A DNA stretch of 50,659 nucleotides, from positions 1 through 50,659 of the forward strand of contig JAADGS010000057.1 of assembly GCA_013152275.1 (NCBI GenBank), read 5' to 3'. The DNA comes from Actinomycetota bacterium. GTDB lineage: Bacteria; Actinomycetota; Acidimicrobiia; Spongiisociales; UBA4744. Both the position numbers and the translations under genes were made by a program. This document shows, piece by piece, positions 42,176-50,284 of this stretch (position 1 is its first letter; each line of letters starts with the position of its first letter). A model generated the notes under the pieces. It was not told where the DNA came from. It saw only the letters and a list, made by a program, of their open reading frames with translations, and did no database searches.

Positions 42176-43123
42176 TCACTCGGTGGATTCCAGATGCGTC
42201 CAGTCGGCCTCGGAGAGCAGCCGGGACAACAGCCGCGCGGATCTGATCCCGTAATCTGCGTAACAGTTGTTCATCAACAGATGCACACGCTCCGCTCGTT
42301 CGCGAAGAAGCCGGATGCGGGGGATCCACTCTCGCAGCTCGTCTTCCCGGTAGTCGTAGCGGAACCGCTCGGCGGCGGTGATTCCCTTGCGTTCCCAGTT
42401 GTCGGCATTCCTGCCGTGGAAGCGCACGTGTGCAATCGGCGCTGTTACCGCTGCCACCGGTGGCACGGAACTTCTGAACCCTCGAGGCGCGTCGACGCAG
42501 ACGTAGGCGAGGCCATGTTCTCGCAGAAAGTCGAGCGTGGAGCCGGCATGGTCCCGGTCCATCCAGCGTTGCTGCCGAAACTCGACCGCCACATCGAATT
42601 CCTCGAGCTGCTCTGCGGCCCAGGAGAGATAGCCGAGGGAACCTCGCGAGGGATAGACGTATGGAGGGAGCTGCATCAGGATCGAGCCGAGCTTTCCTGC
42701 GGAGTGCAGAGGCATGAGCGCCTCGGAAAAGCGGTGGAACGCCTCGGCGACGAACTCCCTCGGAAGATCCCGGGCGTAGACATTGCGCTTGTCGGCCTGT
42801 TCCTGGGGCAGTGCCTCTCGCAGATCCTTCCACAGTGTCCGCGGAGGAGTCGGATGCTGAGTGAGGAGTCGGAACGCCTTGATGTCGAAGGTGAAGTCGT
42901 TGGGCGTGCGCTCGACCCACAACCCTGCAGTTCGCTCGTTGGGAGGGCCGTAGTAGGTGGAGTCGACCTCGACGATCGGGAACTGGGATGCGTAGTAGCG
43001 AAGGCGCTTCTCGGCCGTGTCGACGTCCGGCGGGTAGAAGGCGCCGGATTCGAGCAGGGTCTTGTCTGTCCACGAACATGTTCCGACGAGGAGCCCCCGG
43101 TCGGCGATGGTGTCGCTGGCCAT
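42176..43123 (-). CDS. DUF72 (YecE-like) TIM-barrel protein
   Basis: The 315-residue product matches DUF72: GTCSWTDKTLLESGAFYPP at the start, RLRYYASQFPIVEVDSTYYGPPNERTAGLWVERTPNDFTFDIKAFRLLT, and FHGRNADNW in the second half. The biochemical role of the family is not settled; some members are linked to nucleic-acid or iron-sulfur contexts. ATG 43123 was chosen over an ATG 39 bases upstream because TACCCT lies 6 bases before it. It is divergent from the NTF2-like gene, with 46 bases between start codons. Confidence 0.85.
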   Translation of the reverse strand: MASDTIADRGLLVGTCSWTDKTLLESGAFYPPDVDTAEKRLRYYASQFPIVEVDSTYYGPPNERTAGLWVERTPNDFTFDIKAFRLLTQHPTPPRTLWKDLREALPQEQADKRNVYARDLPREFVAEAFHRFSEALMPLHSAGKLGSILMQLPPYVYPSRGSLGYLSWAAEQLEEFDVAVEFRQQRWMDRDHAGSTLDFLREHGLAYVCVDAPRGFRSSVPPVAAVTAPIAHVRFHGRNADNWERKGITAAERFRYDYREDELREWIPRIRLLRERAERVHLLMNNCYADYGIRSARLLSRLLSEADWTHLESTE

Positions 43124-43169
43124 GCCGAGAGGGTACGCGCTCCGACCCACCCTGTGCGACAATCAAGAC

Positions 43170-43559
43170 ATGGAGCATCCGGGCATCCGGCGGATCAAAG
43201 AGGGGTACAGGTGCTTCTCCGTGGGTGACTGCGAGGGGTTTGCCCGCGAGTTCGCCGACGACGCGATATGGCACGTCCGCGGGGATACGCCGCTCGCAGG
43301 CGACAAGGTGGGTCGGGAGGAGATCCTGGAGTTTCTCAGGTCACTCGCTCAGGACACCCGTGGGTCGTTCATGATCGAGGTGCACGACATACTTGCGAAC
43401 GATCTCCATACGGTGGTGTTGGCTCACATGACCGTGCATCGGGAAGAAGGGACCTACACGGCGGACGAGGTACACGTCTTCTGTACGAACGGGGGACGGA
43501 TCACCGAGGCATGGGGATTCACGTCCGACCCCGACGGTCGCGGCAAGTTTTGGTTCTAG
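43170..43559 (+). CDS. SnoaL/NTF2-like protein
   Basis: A 129-residue cone-fold protein: IKEGYRCFSVGDCEGFAREFADDAIWHVRGDTPLAGDKVGREEILEFLRSL is the typical NTF2/SnoaL N-terminal half, followed by alternating strands ending WGFTSDPDGRGKFWF. Such proteins act as small isomerases, hydrolases or binding proteins; no catalytic set can be assigned. GACAAT lies 6 bases before ATG 43170, so it may be leaderless. It is flanked by homologous intergenic elements on either side of the divergent pair. Confidence 0.8.
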   Translation: MEHPGIRRIKEGYRCFSVGDCEGFAREFADDAIWHVRGDTPLAGDKVGREEILEFLRSLAQDTRGSFMIEVHDILANDLHTVVLAHMTVHREEGTYTADEVHVFCTNGGRITEAWGFTSDPDGRGKFWF

Positions 43560-43571
43560 GGCCTCTGCCGG

Positions 43572-43882
43572 ATGATGCACGTACCAGGCACCACGCATGA
43601 GAACGATCTCCTGGCGGCCATAGACCCCCTACAAACAAGGAACGATGTCGTGGCGGCCCACCCGTGCTTCGTATCGCAGCCTCGAGTCGATGCAAGACCA
43701 CGGGGCGAACGTGGCGGCGGTTGCCGTCGGGTTCAAAGAGTCCGAAGACGCAACGCGTCGATGTACTACCACGGGGGCAACGTGACGATTCAGTCGTGGC
43801 AAAGCGCAGTCGCGTGGCGTGTCAGGAGGGGGTGGAGCACTGCACGGCCATCGAGAGGTGAGCCATGTGTCGCCCGGCAGGT
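43572..43882 (+). repeat. Inverted element, copy B
   Basis: This stretch between convergent genes is homologous, in opposite orientation, to 42019-42175. It has two extra segments of about 60-70 bases compared with copy A. It includes GTACCAGGCACC (43581-43592), which matches 11 of 12 bases of copy A's palindrome half. A 46-codon ORF (43645-43785, MSWRPTRASYRSLES...) with AAGGA upstream lies inside; I doubt it is a gene. Any protein origin is unresolved, though both copies read VPGT then FVSQP in the same frame, so a decayed gene is possible. Confidence 0.65.
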
Positions 43883-43884
43883 GC

Positions 43885-44295
43885 CTATGAGTCGGCTGCC
43901 TCTGCTCCGTTGGTGGTCAGCAGTCGACGGAGTTGTTCTTTCTTGACGACACCGGTGGTGCGAAAGCGCTGCGTGATCTTCTTGGTGTCTTCCTCGCCAC
44001 GCTGTTTCGCCTTACGCTGGGATCGTTCCGACGTCCCAAACAGTACGAACGTCGGCGTGCCCTTGATCTTGTAGTGTTCCACGGCGCCCGGCACCTTGCC
44101 CACGTTGACTTTCAGGACGTGGGCAGATCCACGAAACTCATGAGCGAGCTCGTCGATGGTGCCGTCCATCGCTTTGCACGCCGGGCACGAAAACTGCATG
44201 AAGTCGATGAGGACCGGTTTGCCGTCGGCCGTGAACTGCTCGATCTGATCGATGTTCTTTACGTTGATCGCTCTGGTGCGTCTGCGGAATGCCAC
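43885..44295 (-). CDS. Thioredoxin-like protein
   Basis: The 136-residue product has the thioredoxin fold with the redox pair FSCPACKAMD (Cys37, Cys40) and the cis-Pro loop KGTPTFVLF. It lacks a signal peptide, so it acts in the cytosol. The CPAC motif differs from CGPC of classical thioredoxin and suggests a different redox potential or partner. A basic, Lys/Arg/Gln-rich C-terminal tail of about 40 residues replaces the last strand-helix pair partly. The start is GTG at 44295. Confidence 0.85.
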   Translation of the reverse strand: MAFRRRTRAINVKNIDQIEQFTADGKPVLIDFMQFSCPACKAMDGTIDELAHEFRGSAHVLKVNVGKVPGAVEHYKIKGTPTFVLFGTSERSQRKAKQRGEEDTKKITQRFRTTGVVKKEQLRRLLTTNGAEAADS

Positions 44296-44383
44296 GACTG
44301 CCTACAAGGGGGAACGGGGCAAGGGTATGCTCGAGTTGGTGGATTTGTCCACTCTCGGACCGCTCCGGTGCCCTTCCTGCCGG

Positions 44384-46663
44384 CTACCAGCCGCCTCCTC
44401 CACCGCCACCACCGAAGCTTCCGCCACCACCGAAGCCGCCGCCACCACCGAAGCCACCGAAACTGCCGACGCTTCCCCCGGAACCCCACGAGGATCCGCC
44501 GCTTCCCCCGCCGGATCCGAAGCCGCCGCCACCACCGAACCCTCCAAACCAGCTGCTCTTGGATTGGGACCACGAAGTATCTCGATAGATGGGGCTCCAT
44601 CCAAGCGCCTGGCTCACGCCCCTGGTGATCACCCAGTGGTAGTAGAAGAGTGTGAATGGGTCGAAGGTTCCGAGGTCTCTCGGCAACGGGCGGCCGGTCC
44701 ACGAGTCTGCCTGTCCCGATGTGCCTTCGTGAGCCAGTTCCGGTGCGTAGCGATCGGCGTCGTCGATGGTGGAACGCTCGAGGGCCTGGCGCTGTGCCGC
44801 GTACGCGAGCGCGAATGCGCGAGGCCCGCGAGGATCGGAGGCTCCGAACGCCGCGGCGGTGTCGGCGTACGCCCCCGAGAGCCCGAGGTCGGCGAGGGCG
44901 CGGCGGGCATCCAGCCATCGGTCGAGGGCACGTGCCGGTTCCAGAGAGATTGCCAGAACGGCGGCGATCGTACGACGAGTCTCTCCGGTGACCCCTTTGG
45001 CAGAGAGCTGGTTTGCCAGTTCGTTGAATGCCGTGACCGACCGCTCACCATTCCGAACGAGTGCCGCCGTAATGGAGATCGGCAATCCAAGCCGCTTCGC
45101 CTCGTCGCGGATCCTCTCGATCTCGCTCGAACTCGTCAGCCCTGCAATGGCCAGCTCGACGGCGACGACCGGCTCGTACCCGTACCCACGCGCATCGTGG
45201 TATGCCGCGAGGAAGTCCGGCACCGAGTCGTTGTTGAGGAGTAGGAACGCGGCCACGGCCGGAAGTTCAAGACCATCTTGGCGCAGGTCGGACCCTTTCT
45301 CCTCGAGCTCGACTCTGATCGTTTCGTATCGGTCCACCGACTCCTGGGGATCATCCATCACATCCGCGAGCGCAACTGCCACGGCCGGCCGGGCCAGCGA
45401 GTCGGGCAACTTCTCGTAGATGGCCTCCAACCTGTCGGTCTTCGCTCTCGCCGTCGCATACGCGTCTTCAAGAGATGCAATCGAAGTCTCGATGGGATCG
45501 GTGTCCTCGAGCACAGGGCCCGCCTGAAGGAGCCGGACTCCAAGATCGTTGACCACGGTCGCTCCGATCGGGGTGTGGACGATCTCGTCGGCCAATGCGA
45601 TCGCCAGTTTTCGACGAGCCTCGGCGATTCGGTATGGGCGGAGTGCGTCGACGATGGAGCGGAGGCGTCCGAGCGTGACCTCGAAGGCTTGGTCGTCGGT
45701 CTCGTCGATCGCGTCCCGAGAGGCTTGCTGCAGAGAATCCTCCAACACAGATTGCTCACCGCTCACGCGCAGCTCGAGGGGGATCTCGGTGCGAAGTTTC
45801 TTGGTGTCGAGGACTTCGACGGCTCCGTGCGTCCAGAGTGCTTCGAGTGCAAGCCTTGTCGCTGGAGGAGATCCTTGTTTGAGCGCCCCGAGGGTCGACA
45901 GTGCCTCTCGGGTCGAGGTGGAGACTGCGGTCGCGGGAGGAGCGATGGTGACCTCGGCCGGCACGGTGAGCTCATGACCCGCAGGCCGCAGGCGTGCCAG
46001 TTCCCCGTCGACGCGTTCTTGTCGCTGCTTGCGAGCCAGGGACCGTCGGTCGCGACGAGTTTTGGCTGCTCCCGTACCGACGAGCACCGCGCCGATTCCG
46101 AAGATCACGATCGCGATGATCAGCCCTGCATTCGACGAGGAGGGTTCTCCGGATGGAGAACCGGTGGAGGCGACCGGAGTGCTTCCGGCGAACGTCTGCC
46201 CGAGGCCACCCACGATCGCGGCGATCCCACCGTCGAAATCACCGGCGGCGAAGAAACTCTTCCCGAGTCCGGCGACGAAGTCGAGCTGTGAAGAGGAGAT
46301 ATCCAGACCTTTCCCGGTCTCGATCGCCGTGGCCCGATTGTCGAGGTCGATCAGTACGACGACCCCATCGTTGCGGTCTGCAGCGCCCACTCCCCACGCG
46401 TTTCCGAGATCCTGTGCGAACTCGTTCGGCGAACGAGGGTCGCTGTTCCGGATCACCACGACGGCGATCTCGTGACCGTACTGGGCGACGACACGGCCGA
46501 CGGCTTCCTCCAGTCGAGCGTCGTCGGTGATCACCCCCACGGTATCGGTCACCCACCCAGCGCAGGTGATCCCTTCGAACGAAGGACAGGTCGGTGCACT
46601 CTGGGCGAGTGCCGGGGTTGCCGGCATGAGCAGCAGCGCGAGAATCGAGAGGAGACGTTTCAT
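44384..46663 (-). CDS. TPM-domain (TLP18.3/Psb32-like) membrane protein, unusually long
   Basis: The 759-residue product has a signal peptide (MKRLLSILALLLMPATPALAQ) and a TPM domain at about residues 35-150 (VTDTVGVITDDARLEEAV..., IAVVVIRNSDPRSPNEFAQDLGNAWGVGAADRNDGVVVLIDLDNR). A membrane helix (about 178-200) follows. The long helical region (about 215-690) matches nothing I know, and the tail is almost pure Gly/Phe/Ser ending GGGGGGGGW. Short TPM proteins often end in a Gly-rich tail; here a 470-residue domain is inserted between. TAGGCT lies 8 bases before ATG 46663. Confidence 0.83.
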   Translation of the reverse strand: MKRLLSILALLLMPATPALAQSAPTCPSFEGITCAGWVTDTVGVITDDARLEEAVGRVVAQYGHEIAVVVIRNSDPRSPNEFAQDLGNAWGVGAADRNDGVVVLIDLDNRATAIETGKGLDISSSQLDFVAGLGKSFFAAGDFDGGIAAIVGGLGQTFAGSTPVASTGSPSGEPSSSNAGLIIAIVIFGIGAVLVGTGAAKTRRDRRSLARKQRQERVDGELARLRPAGHELTVPAEVTIAPPATAVSTSTREALSTLGALKQGSPPATRLALEALWTHGAVEVLDTKKLRTEIPLELRVSGEQSVLEDSLQQASRDAIDETDDQAFEVTLGRLRSIVDALRPYRIAEARRKLAIALADEIVHTPIGATVVNDLGVRLLQAGPVLEDTDPIETSIASLEDAYATARAKTDRLEAIYEKLPDSLARPAVAVALADVMDDPQESVDRYETIRVELEEKGSDLRQDGLELPAVAAFLLLNNDSVPDFLAAYHDARGYGYEPVVAVELAIAGLTSSSEIERIRDEAKRLGLPISITAALVRNGERSVTAFNELANQLSAKGVTGETRRTIAAVLAISLEPARALDRWLDARRALADLGLSGAYADTAAAFGASDPRGPRAFALAYAAQRQALERSTIDDADRYAPELAHEGTSGQADSWTGRPLPRDLGTFDPFTLFYYHWVITRGVSQALGWSPIYRDTSWSQSKSSWFGGFGGGGGFGSGGGSGGSSWGSGGSVGSFGGFGGGGGFGGGGSFGGGGGGGGW

Positions 46664-46739
46664 TGACAGCGAGCCTACCGTTTTGGCGTGAGCGAGCCGA
46701 CCGGGAATCTTCGGGTAGGCCGGACGTGTTGGAGGGACC

Positions 46740-47147
46740 ATGGACTACGAAGAGGCGGCACGCCACATCTTGTCGAGATATCGAACGTGGGCCGTGGTGG
46801 GGTGCTCCCCCCGACCGACTCGCGCGAGCCACGACGTGGCGGCGTTCCTTCAGCACCGGGGGTTTCGGATCATCCCCGTCAATCCTGCCGCCGACGAGAT
46901 TCTCGGTGAGACCGCATACCCCGATCTGGCCTCTGTCCCGGATCCGATCGAAGTCGTCGACATCTTCCGTCGTTCCGAACACGCAGGACGGCACGTCGAC
47001 GAGGCGATCGCTATCGGGGCGAAGGCGGTGTGGATGCAGCTGGGCGTCATCGACGAGGGTGCCGCGATACGTGCGAGAAAGGCCGGCCTCGAGGTCGTCA
47101 TGGACCGCTGTCCCAAGATCGAGTATCGACGACTGTTCGCGGGGTAG
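46740..47147 (+). CDS. CoA-binding domain protein (YccU-like)
   Basis: A 135-residue Rossmann-type CoA_binding_2 protein: WAVVGCSPRPTRASHDVAAFLQHRGFRIIPVNPAADEILGETAYPDLASVP, then VDIFRRSEHAGRHVDEAIAIGAKAVWMQLGVIDEGAA. The glycine turn and the VNP motif are family hallmarks, and CPKIEYRR closes it. Members bind CoA, but their role is unclear. GGAGGG lies before ATG 46740. It is divergent from the TPM gene. Confidence 0.87.
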   Translation: MDYEEAARHILSRYRTWAVVGCSPRPTRASHDVAAFLQHRGFRIIPVNPAADEILGETAYPDLASVPDPIEVVDIFRRSEHAGRHVDEAIAIGAKAVWMQLGVIDEGAAIRARKAGLEVVMDRCPKIEYRRLFAG

Positions 47148-47597
47148 GTGCCCTGCAAGGAGAAACATGCGGAGATCGCGGGCATGACCCTGCGGATCTC
47201 CGGCGGGGAGTTGTCGCCGCATGCACATCGCGACGTTCCAGGGCTTCCGTTCTTGCGTGTGTCCCGCGCCCTTGCCCTTCGCGATGGTGGTGGCGGAATG
47301 CTCGCACCGAACGAAGACGCGGCCGGATCTCCCGCAATCCCAAATGTCGTCGAGATCGGGTTGTAGATAGACGGTGTTCACGTCCTGTATCGAAGGTCCG
47401 GCGGCCTGGGAAATCGAGTTCCAGGTCGAACCCCGCGCAGCGTGACCGAGTTCGACCGAAGGCGGCTGCGGGCCGGTGATTTCGGGGATTCGGACGGTCG
47501 CATCGTGTGGATCGCAGGATGGGAAGTCGGCAGTCCCCGGCTCCCGGCGGTCGCAGCGCCGCCGCCTTGTGGGAGCGTTCTTGTGATCGATGACCGG
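47148..47597. other. 450-base stretch without a confident gene
   Basis: Both strands have open frames here. A minus-strand frame reads DATVRIPEITGPQPPSVEL and then VNTVYLQPDLDDIWDCGRSG, and a plus-strand frame runs into antisense of the zinc-ribbon gene. Neither has a ribosome site or known motif, and both continue into antisense of real genes, a sign of shadow frames. A decayed gene cannot be excluded. Confidence 0.35.
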
Positions 47598-47759
47598 CTA
47601 TTCGCCAGGGAGGTGCTCCTCGTGGACGATGTCCCAGCGATCGAGGCAGTCCTCGCATCGGTAGACGAGGATATCGCCAGGTTCGAACCCTTCTTCGGGC
47701 GGATACGAGATCAGGTGGGCAGTCCCGCCGCAATCGACGCAAGTGATCGTCTCATCCAT
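47598..47759 (-). CDS. Small zinc-ribbon protein
   Basis: This 53-residue protein has two CxxC knuckles, CVDC (Cys7, Cys10) and CEDC (Cys35, Cys38), spaced as in a rubredoxin-type zinc ribbon, with an acidic middle (PPEEGFEPGDI). It starts at 47759 with an ATGA overlap on the KamA-like gene's stop and is probably co-translated with it. Its role is unknown; it might deliver a metal or bind nucleic acid. Confidence 0.75.
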   Translation of the reverse strand: MDETITCVDCGGTAHLISYPPEEGFEPGDILVYRCEDCLDRWDIVHEEHLPGE

Positions 47760-49090
47760 CAGGGCCTCCGTTCGATCGTCGGGCGGGTGTCGTGGGGGCG
47801 TTCGACTTCGGGCAACCGCTCGAAGAAGAACGAACCATCGAGTGGTTTCAAATTGTCGAACCATGTCGCCAGCGGGTCGTAGCGAGCGAGAAACGGCTTT
47901 CCGACCCAGGCGGGATCTCTCGCCTGGAGGAACGACAGCGAGAAGGCCTTTTGTGTGCCGATGCGAGTTGTTCCGTGGATCATGACTTTGCCCGGCGTGG
48001 TTGACATGACGGGGCCACGAACGGTGCGGCCGAGGCCGGAGACCTGTCTGTACGCCGCGAAGAAGATGGCGTGGGTTTGTGCCAGGGGAAGTTCGAAGTA
48101 GGCACGGGCTCCTGTGTCCCGAGCGACGAACATGTAGTAGGGCACAATGCCCAGCTGAACCTGACGGTTCCACATGGATGCCCAGATGTCCGGATCGTCG
48201 TTGATGTGGCGGGCAATCGGCGATTGTGACCTCAGTACGGCGCCGGTCTCTTTGAGGCGGCCGACTGCCGTCACCGCAGCCGGGGTGGAGAGTTCGCGGG
48301 GGTGCGTGTAGTGAATCATCAGCGCGAGGTGGAAACCTGCGTCGACCACACGTCGGAGAAGTTTGAGCAGTTCATCTGTGTCGCGGTCGCTGATGAAACG
48401 GTACGGCCAGGTGGCAGGGACCTTGGTGCCGATGCGGATGGAGGTGAGCCCGCCCGGCCTCTGATCCAGGATCGGTTGGATGTATCGGGCCAGCACCCGC
48501 GCGCGCATGGTGAATGGGTCCCCTCCGGTGATCAGCAGGTCCGTGACGTCCGGGTTCTCGCGGAGATAGCGGATCAGTGGCTGGACCTCGGTGGCGGCGA
48601 TTCGATCGTCTCCGACGAACTGTGGCCATCGGAAACAGTAGGTGCAGTAGGCGGGACAGGTCTGGCCGCGCTTCGGGAAGAACAGCACCGTTTCGCGGTA
48701 CTTGTGTTGAATGCCAGGCAGCGGTCTCCCGTCGAGAAGAGCCGCATTCAGATCGAGTTGACCGGCCGGGTGTGGATTGAGAGAACGGTGGATTCGACGT
48801 ACCGATTCGTGGAGAGCGTCGCGGCTCATCGGCTGCTCGATCCGTTCGAGGTCTCGCTCATCGAGCATCTCTGGCTGCGGGAATACGAGGCGGAAGATCG
48901 GATCGTCGGGGACGCTGTTCCAGTCGATCAACTCGTCGAGTTGATACCTGTTGACGCGGAAGGGGAAGACATGGGCGAGCGCGCGAAGACGTCCTCGATC
49001 TCGAGCTGTCCACGTTTCGAGCTGTGGAATCTGGTCTATCGACGCTTTTCCATACGCCCTGAATTGATGTGCTTTCTTCGCGACACCCAT
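47759..49090 (-). CDS. KamA-family radical SAM protein (lysine 2,3-aminomutase-like)
   Basis: The 443-residue product carries the radical SAM cluster motif CPAYCTYCF (Cys145, Cys149, Cys152) and the SAM-binding LLITGGDPF. Other family blocks are FRLVFPQPEML before the cluster and RLKETGAVLRSQSPIARHIND (SQSVLLRGVND in KamA). KamA enzymes move amino groups on lysine or glutamate using PLP; here a C-terminal extension follows the PLP-site region. The exact substrate is uncertain. ATG 49090 has TATGTT 6 bases upstream (leaderless type). An upstream GTG at 49114 is less likely. Confidence 0.85.
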   Translation of the reverse strand: MGVAKKAHQFRAYGKASIDQIPQLETWTARDRGRLRALAHVFPFRVNRYQLDELIDWNSVPDDPIFRLVFPQPEMLDERDLERIEQPMSRDALHESVRRIHRSLNPHPAGQLDLNAALLDGRPLPGIQHKYRETVLFFPKRGQTCPAYCTYCFRWPQFVGDDRIAATEVQPLIRYLRENPDVTDLLITGGDPFTMRARVLARYIQPILDQRPGGLTSIRIGTKVPATWPYRFISDRDTDELLKLLRRVVDAGFHLALMIHYTHPRELSTPAAVTAVGRLKETGAVLRSQSPIARHINDDPDIWASMWNRQVQLGIVPYYMFVARDTGARAYFELPLAQTHAIFFAAYRQVSGLGRTVRGPVMSTTPGKVMIHGTTRIGTQKAFSLSFLQARDPAWVGKPFLARYDPLATWFDNLKPLDGSFFFERLPEVERPHDTRPTIERRP

Positions 49091-49285
49091 ACGTACAACA
49101 TACCCAATGATCACGTCTGCTGTGCATGGGCTTCAGGAAAACGGTGGTCTGGCGGGTTGGCCACGGCGCCGGCGCGACTTCCGCCGGTTGCTGCAGCAGC
49201 CGTTGCGCCTGCCCCGAGGCCTTGTGTCGGCGTGAGGTCGCGATGCGAAGCACAGGGTGGGTGGGCGGTGGTACTCGGCGGGTTC

Positions 49286-50284
49286 CTAGTCGTCGTTTGT
49301 GGTGGTTTCGATGGGTTTGGTGAAGAAGCGGAGGTAGGCGTAGCCGAGGGCTCCGGCGAGGAAGGATCCGGCGAAGACGCCTGTCTTTGCCATGTCGGTG
49401 AGAGCCGGGTCTCGGAAGGCGAGTGTTGTGATGAACAGGGCGACGGTGAATCCGACACCGGCGAGGAGTGCGACACCGAAGATGTGATGCCAGGTGGTGT
49501 TCTTGGGGAGTTTGCCGATGCCGAGCTTTATGGCGATGGCGGTGAAGAGCGAGACGCCGATGAACTTGCCGACCAGGAGTCCGAGTCCCACACCGAGGGT
49601 GACCTTGCTGGTGAGTTCGTCGAGGATGTTGACGCCTGTGAAGCGGACGCCTGCGTTGGCGAGGGCGAAGATCGGGATCACCAGGAAGGAGCTCCAGGGT
49701 GTGAGGGCGTGTTCGAGGCGGTTGAGTGGCGGGATCGATTCGGTTGCGATTGCCGCGACTTCTCTGGCGCCGTGGTCGACGCGAGCTTGGGAGTGGCGTG
49801 AGTCTTCTTCGGGTCCGTACGCCTTGAGTACGAAGTCGGTCTTCTCGTAGAACTGCTTGTCTGAGTACATGGCGGCGGCAGGGGTGAGGAGTCCGAGGAA
49901 CACGCCGGTGAGTGTCGGGTGCACGCCCGATTCGAGCATGAAGTACCAGATGACGAATCCGACCGCCCAGTAGAACCCCATCGAGCGGATACCGGCGCGT
50001 TCTGCGAGTTTCACCAGTGCGAACAGCACGATTGCGCCGATGAGGTATTTCAGGGCGAGGTTGGTCGTGTAGAAGATCGCGATGACGATGATGCCGCCGA
50101 TGTCGTCGGCGATGGCCAGTGTGAGCAGGAACAGTTTCGCTCCGAGAGGCACACGTTTGGAGACGAGGGCCAGAATGCCGACCGAGAAGGCGATGTCGGT
50201 CGCGACCGGGACTCCCCACCCCCGTGTGGCTTCCGGTCCGAGGTTGTGGACGAACGCAAGATAGATGACCGCCGGAAAGATCAT
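49286..50284 (-). CDS. nhaA: NhaA Na+/H+ antiporter, C-terminal part after a frame change
   Basis: The 332 residues cover NhaA from about helix 3 on, with the key acids in VATDIAFSVGIL (Asp133 equivalent) and AIADDIGGIIVIAIFY (Asp163/164 equivalents), and the C-terminal helices to ETTTNDD. The natural polypeptide would run on from the piece at 50281-50659, but this part lies in another frame and begins at an ATG overlapping the other piece's stop (ATGA). Either a sequencing or assembly frameshift, or a real two-piece gene with re-initiation. NhaA exchanges Na+ for H+ at the membrane. Confidence 0.8.
   Translation of the reverse strand: MIFPAVIYLAFVHNLGPEATRGWGVPVATDIAFSVGILALVSKRVPLGAKLFLLTLAIADDIGGIIVIAIFYTTNLALKYLIGAIVLFALVKLAERAGIRSMGFYWAVGFVIWYFMLESGVHPTLTGVFLGLLTPAAAMYSDKQFYEKTDFVLKAYGPEEDSRHSQARVDHGAREVAAIATESIPPLNRLEHALTPWSSFLVIPIFALANAGVRFTGVNILDELTSKVTLGVGLGLLVGKFIGVSLFTAIAIKLGIGKLPKNTTWHHIFGVALLAGVGFTVALFITTLAFRDPALTDMAKTGVFAGSFLAGALGYAYLRFFTKPIETTTNDD

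Noticed and set aside
43645-43785. 46-codon ORF with a ribosome-like site inside copy B of the inverted element
   Set aside because: Copy A lacks most of this frame and has gaps that break it, so it is unlikely to be a conserved gene.
47442-47882. 146-codon plus-strand frame near the zinc-ribbon gene
   Set aside because: Two thirds are antisense to the zinc-ribbon and kamA-like genes in the same register; no independent support.
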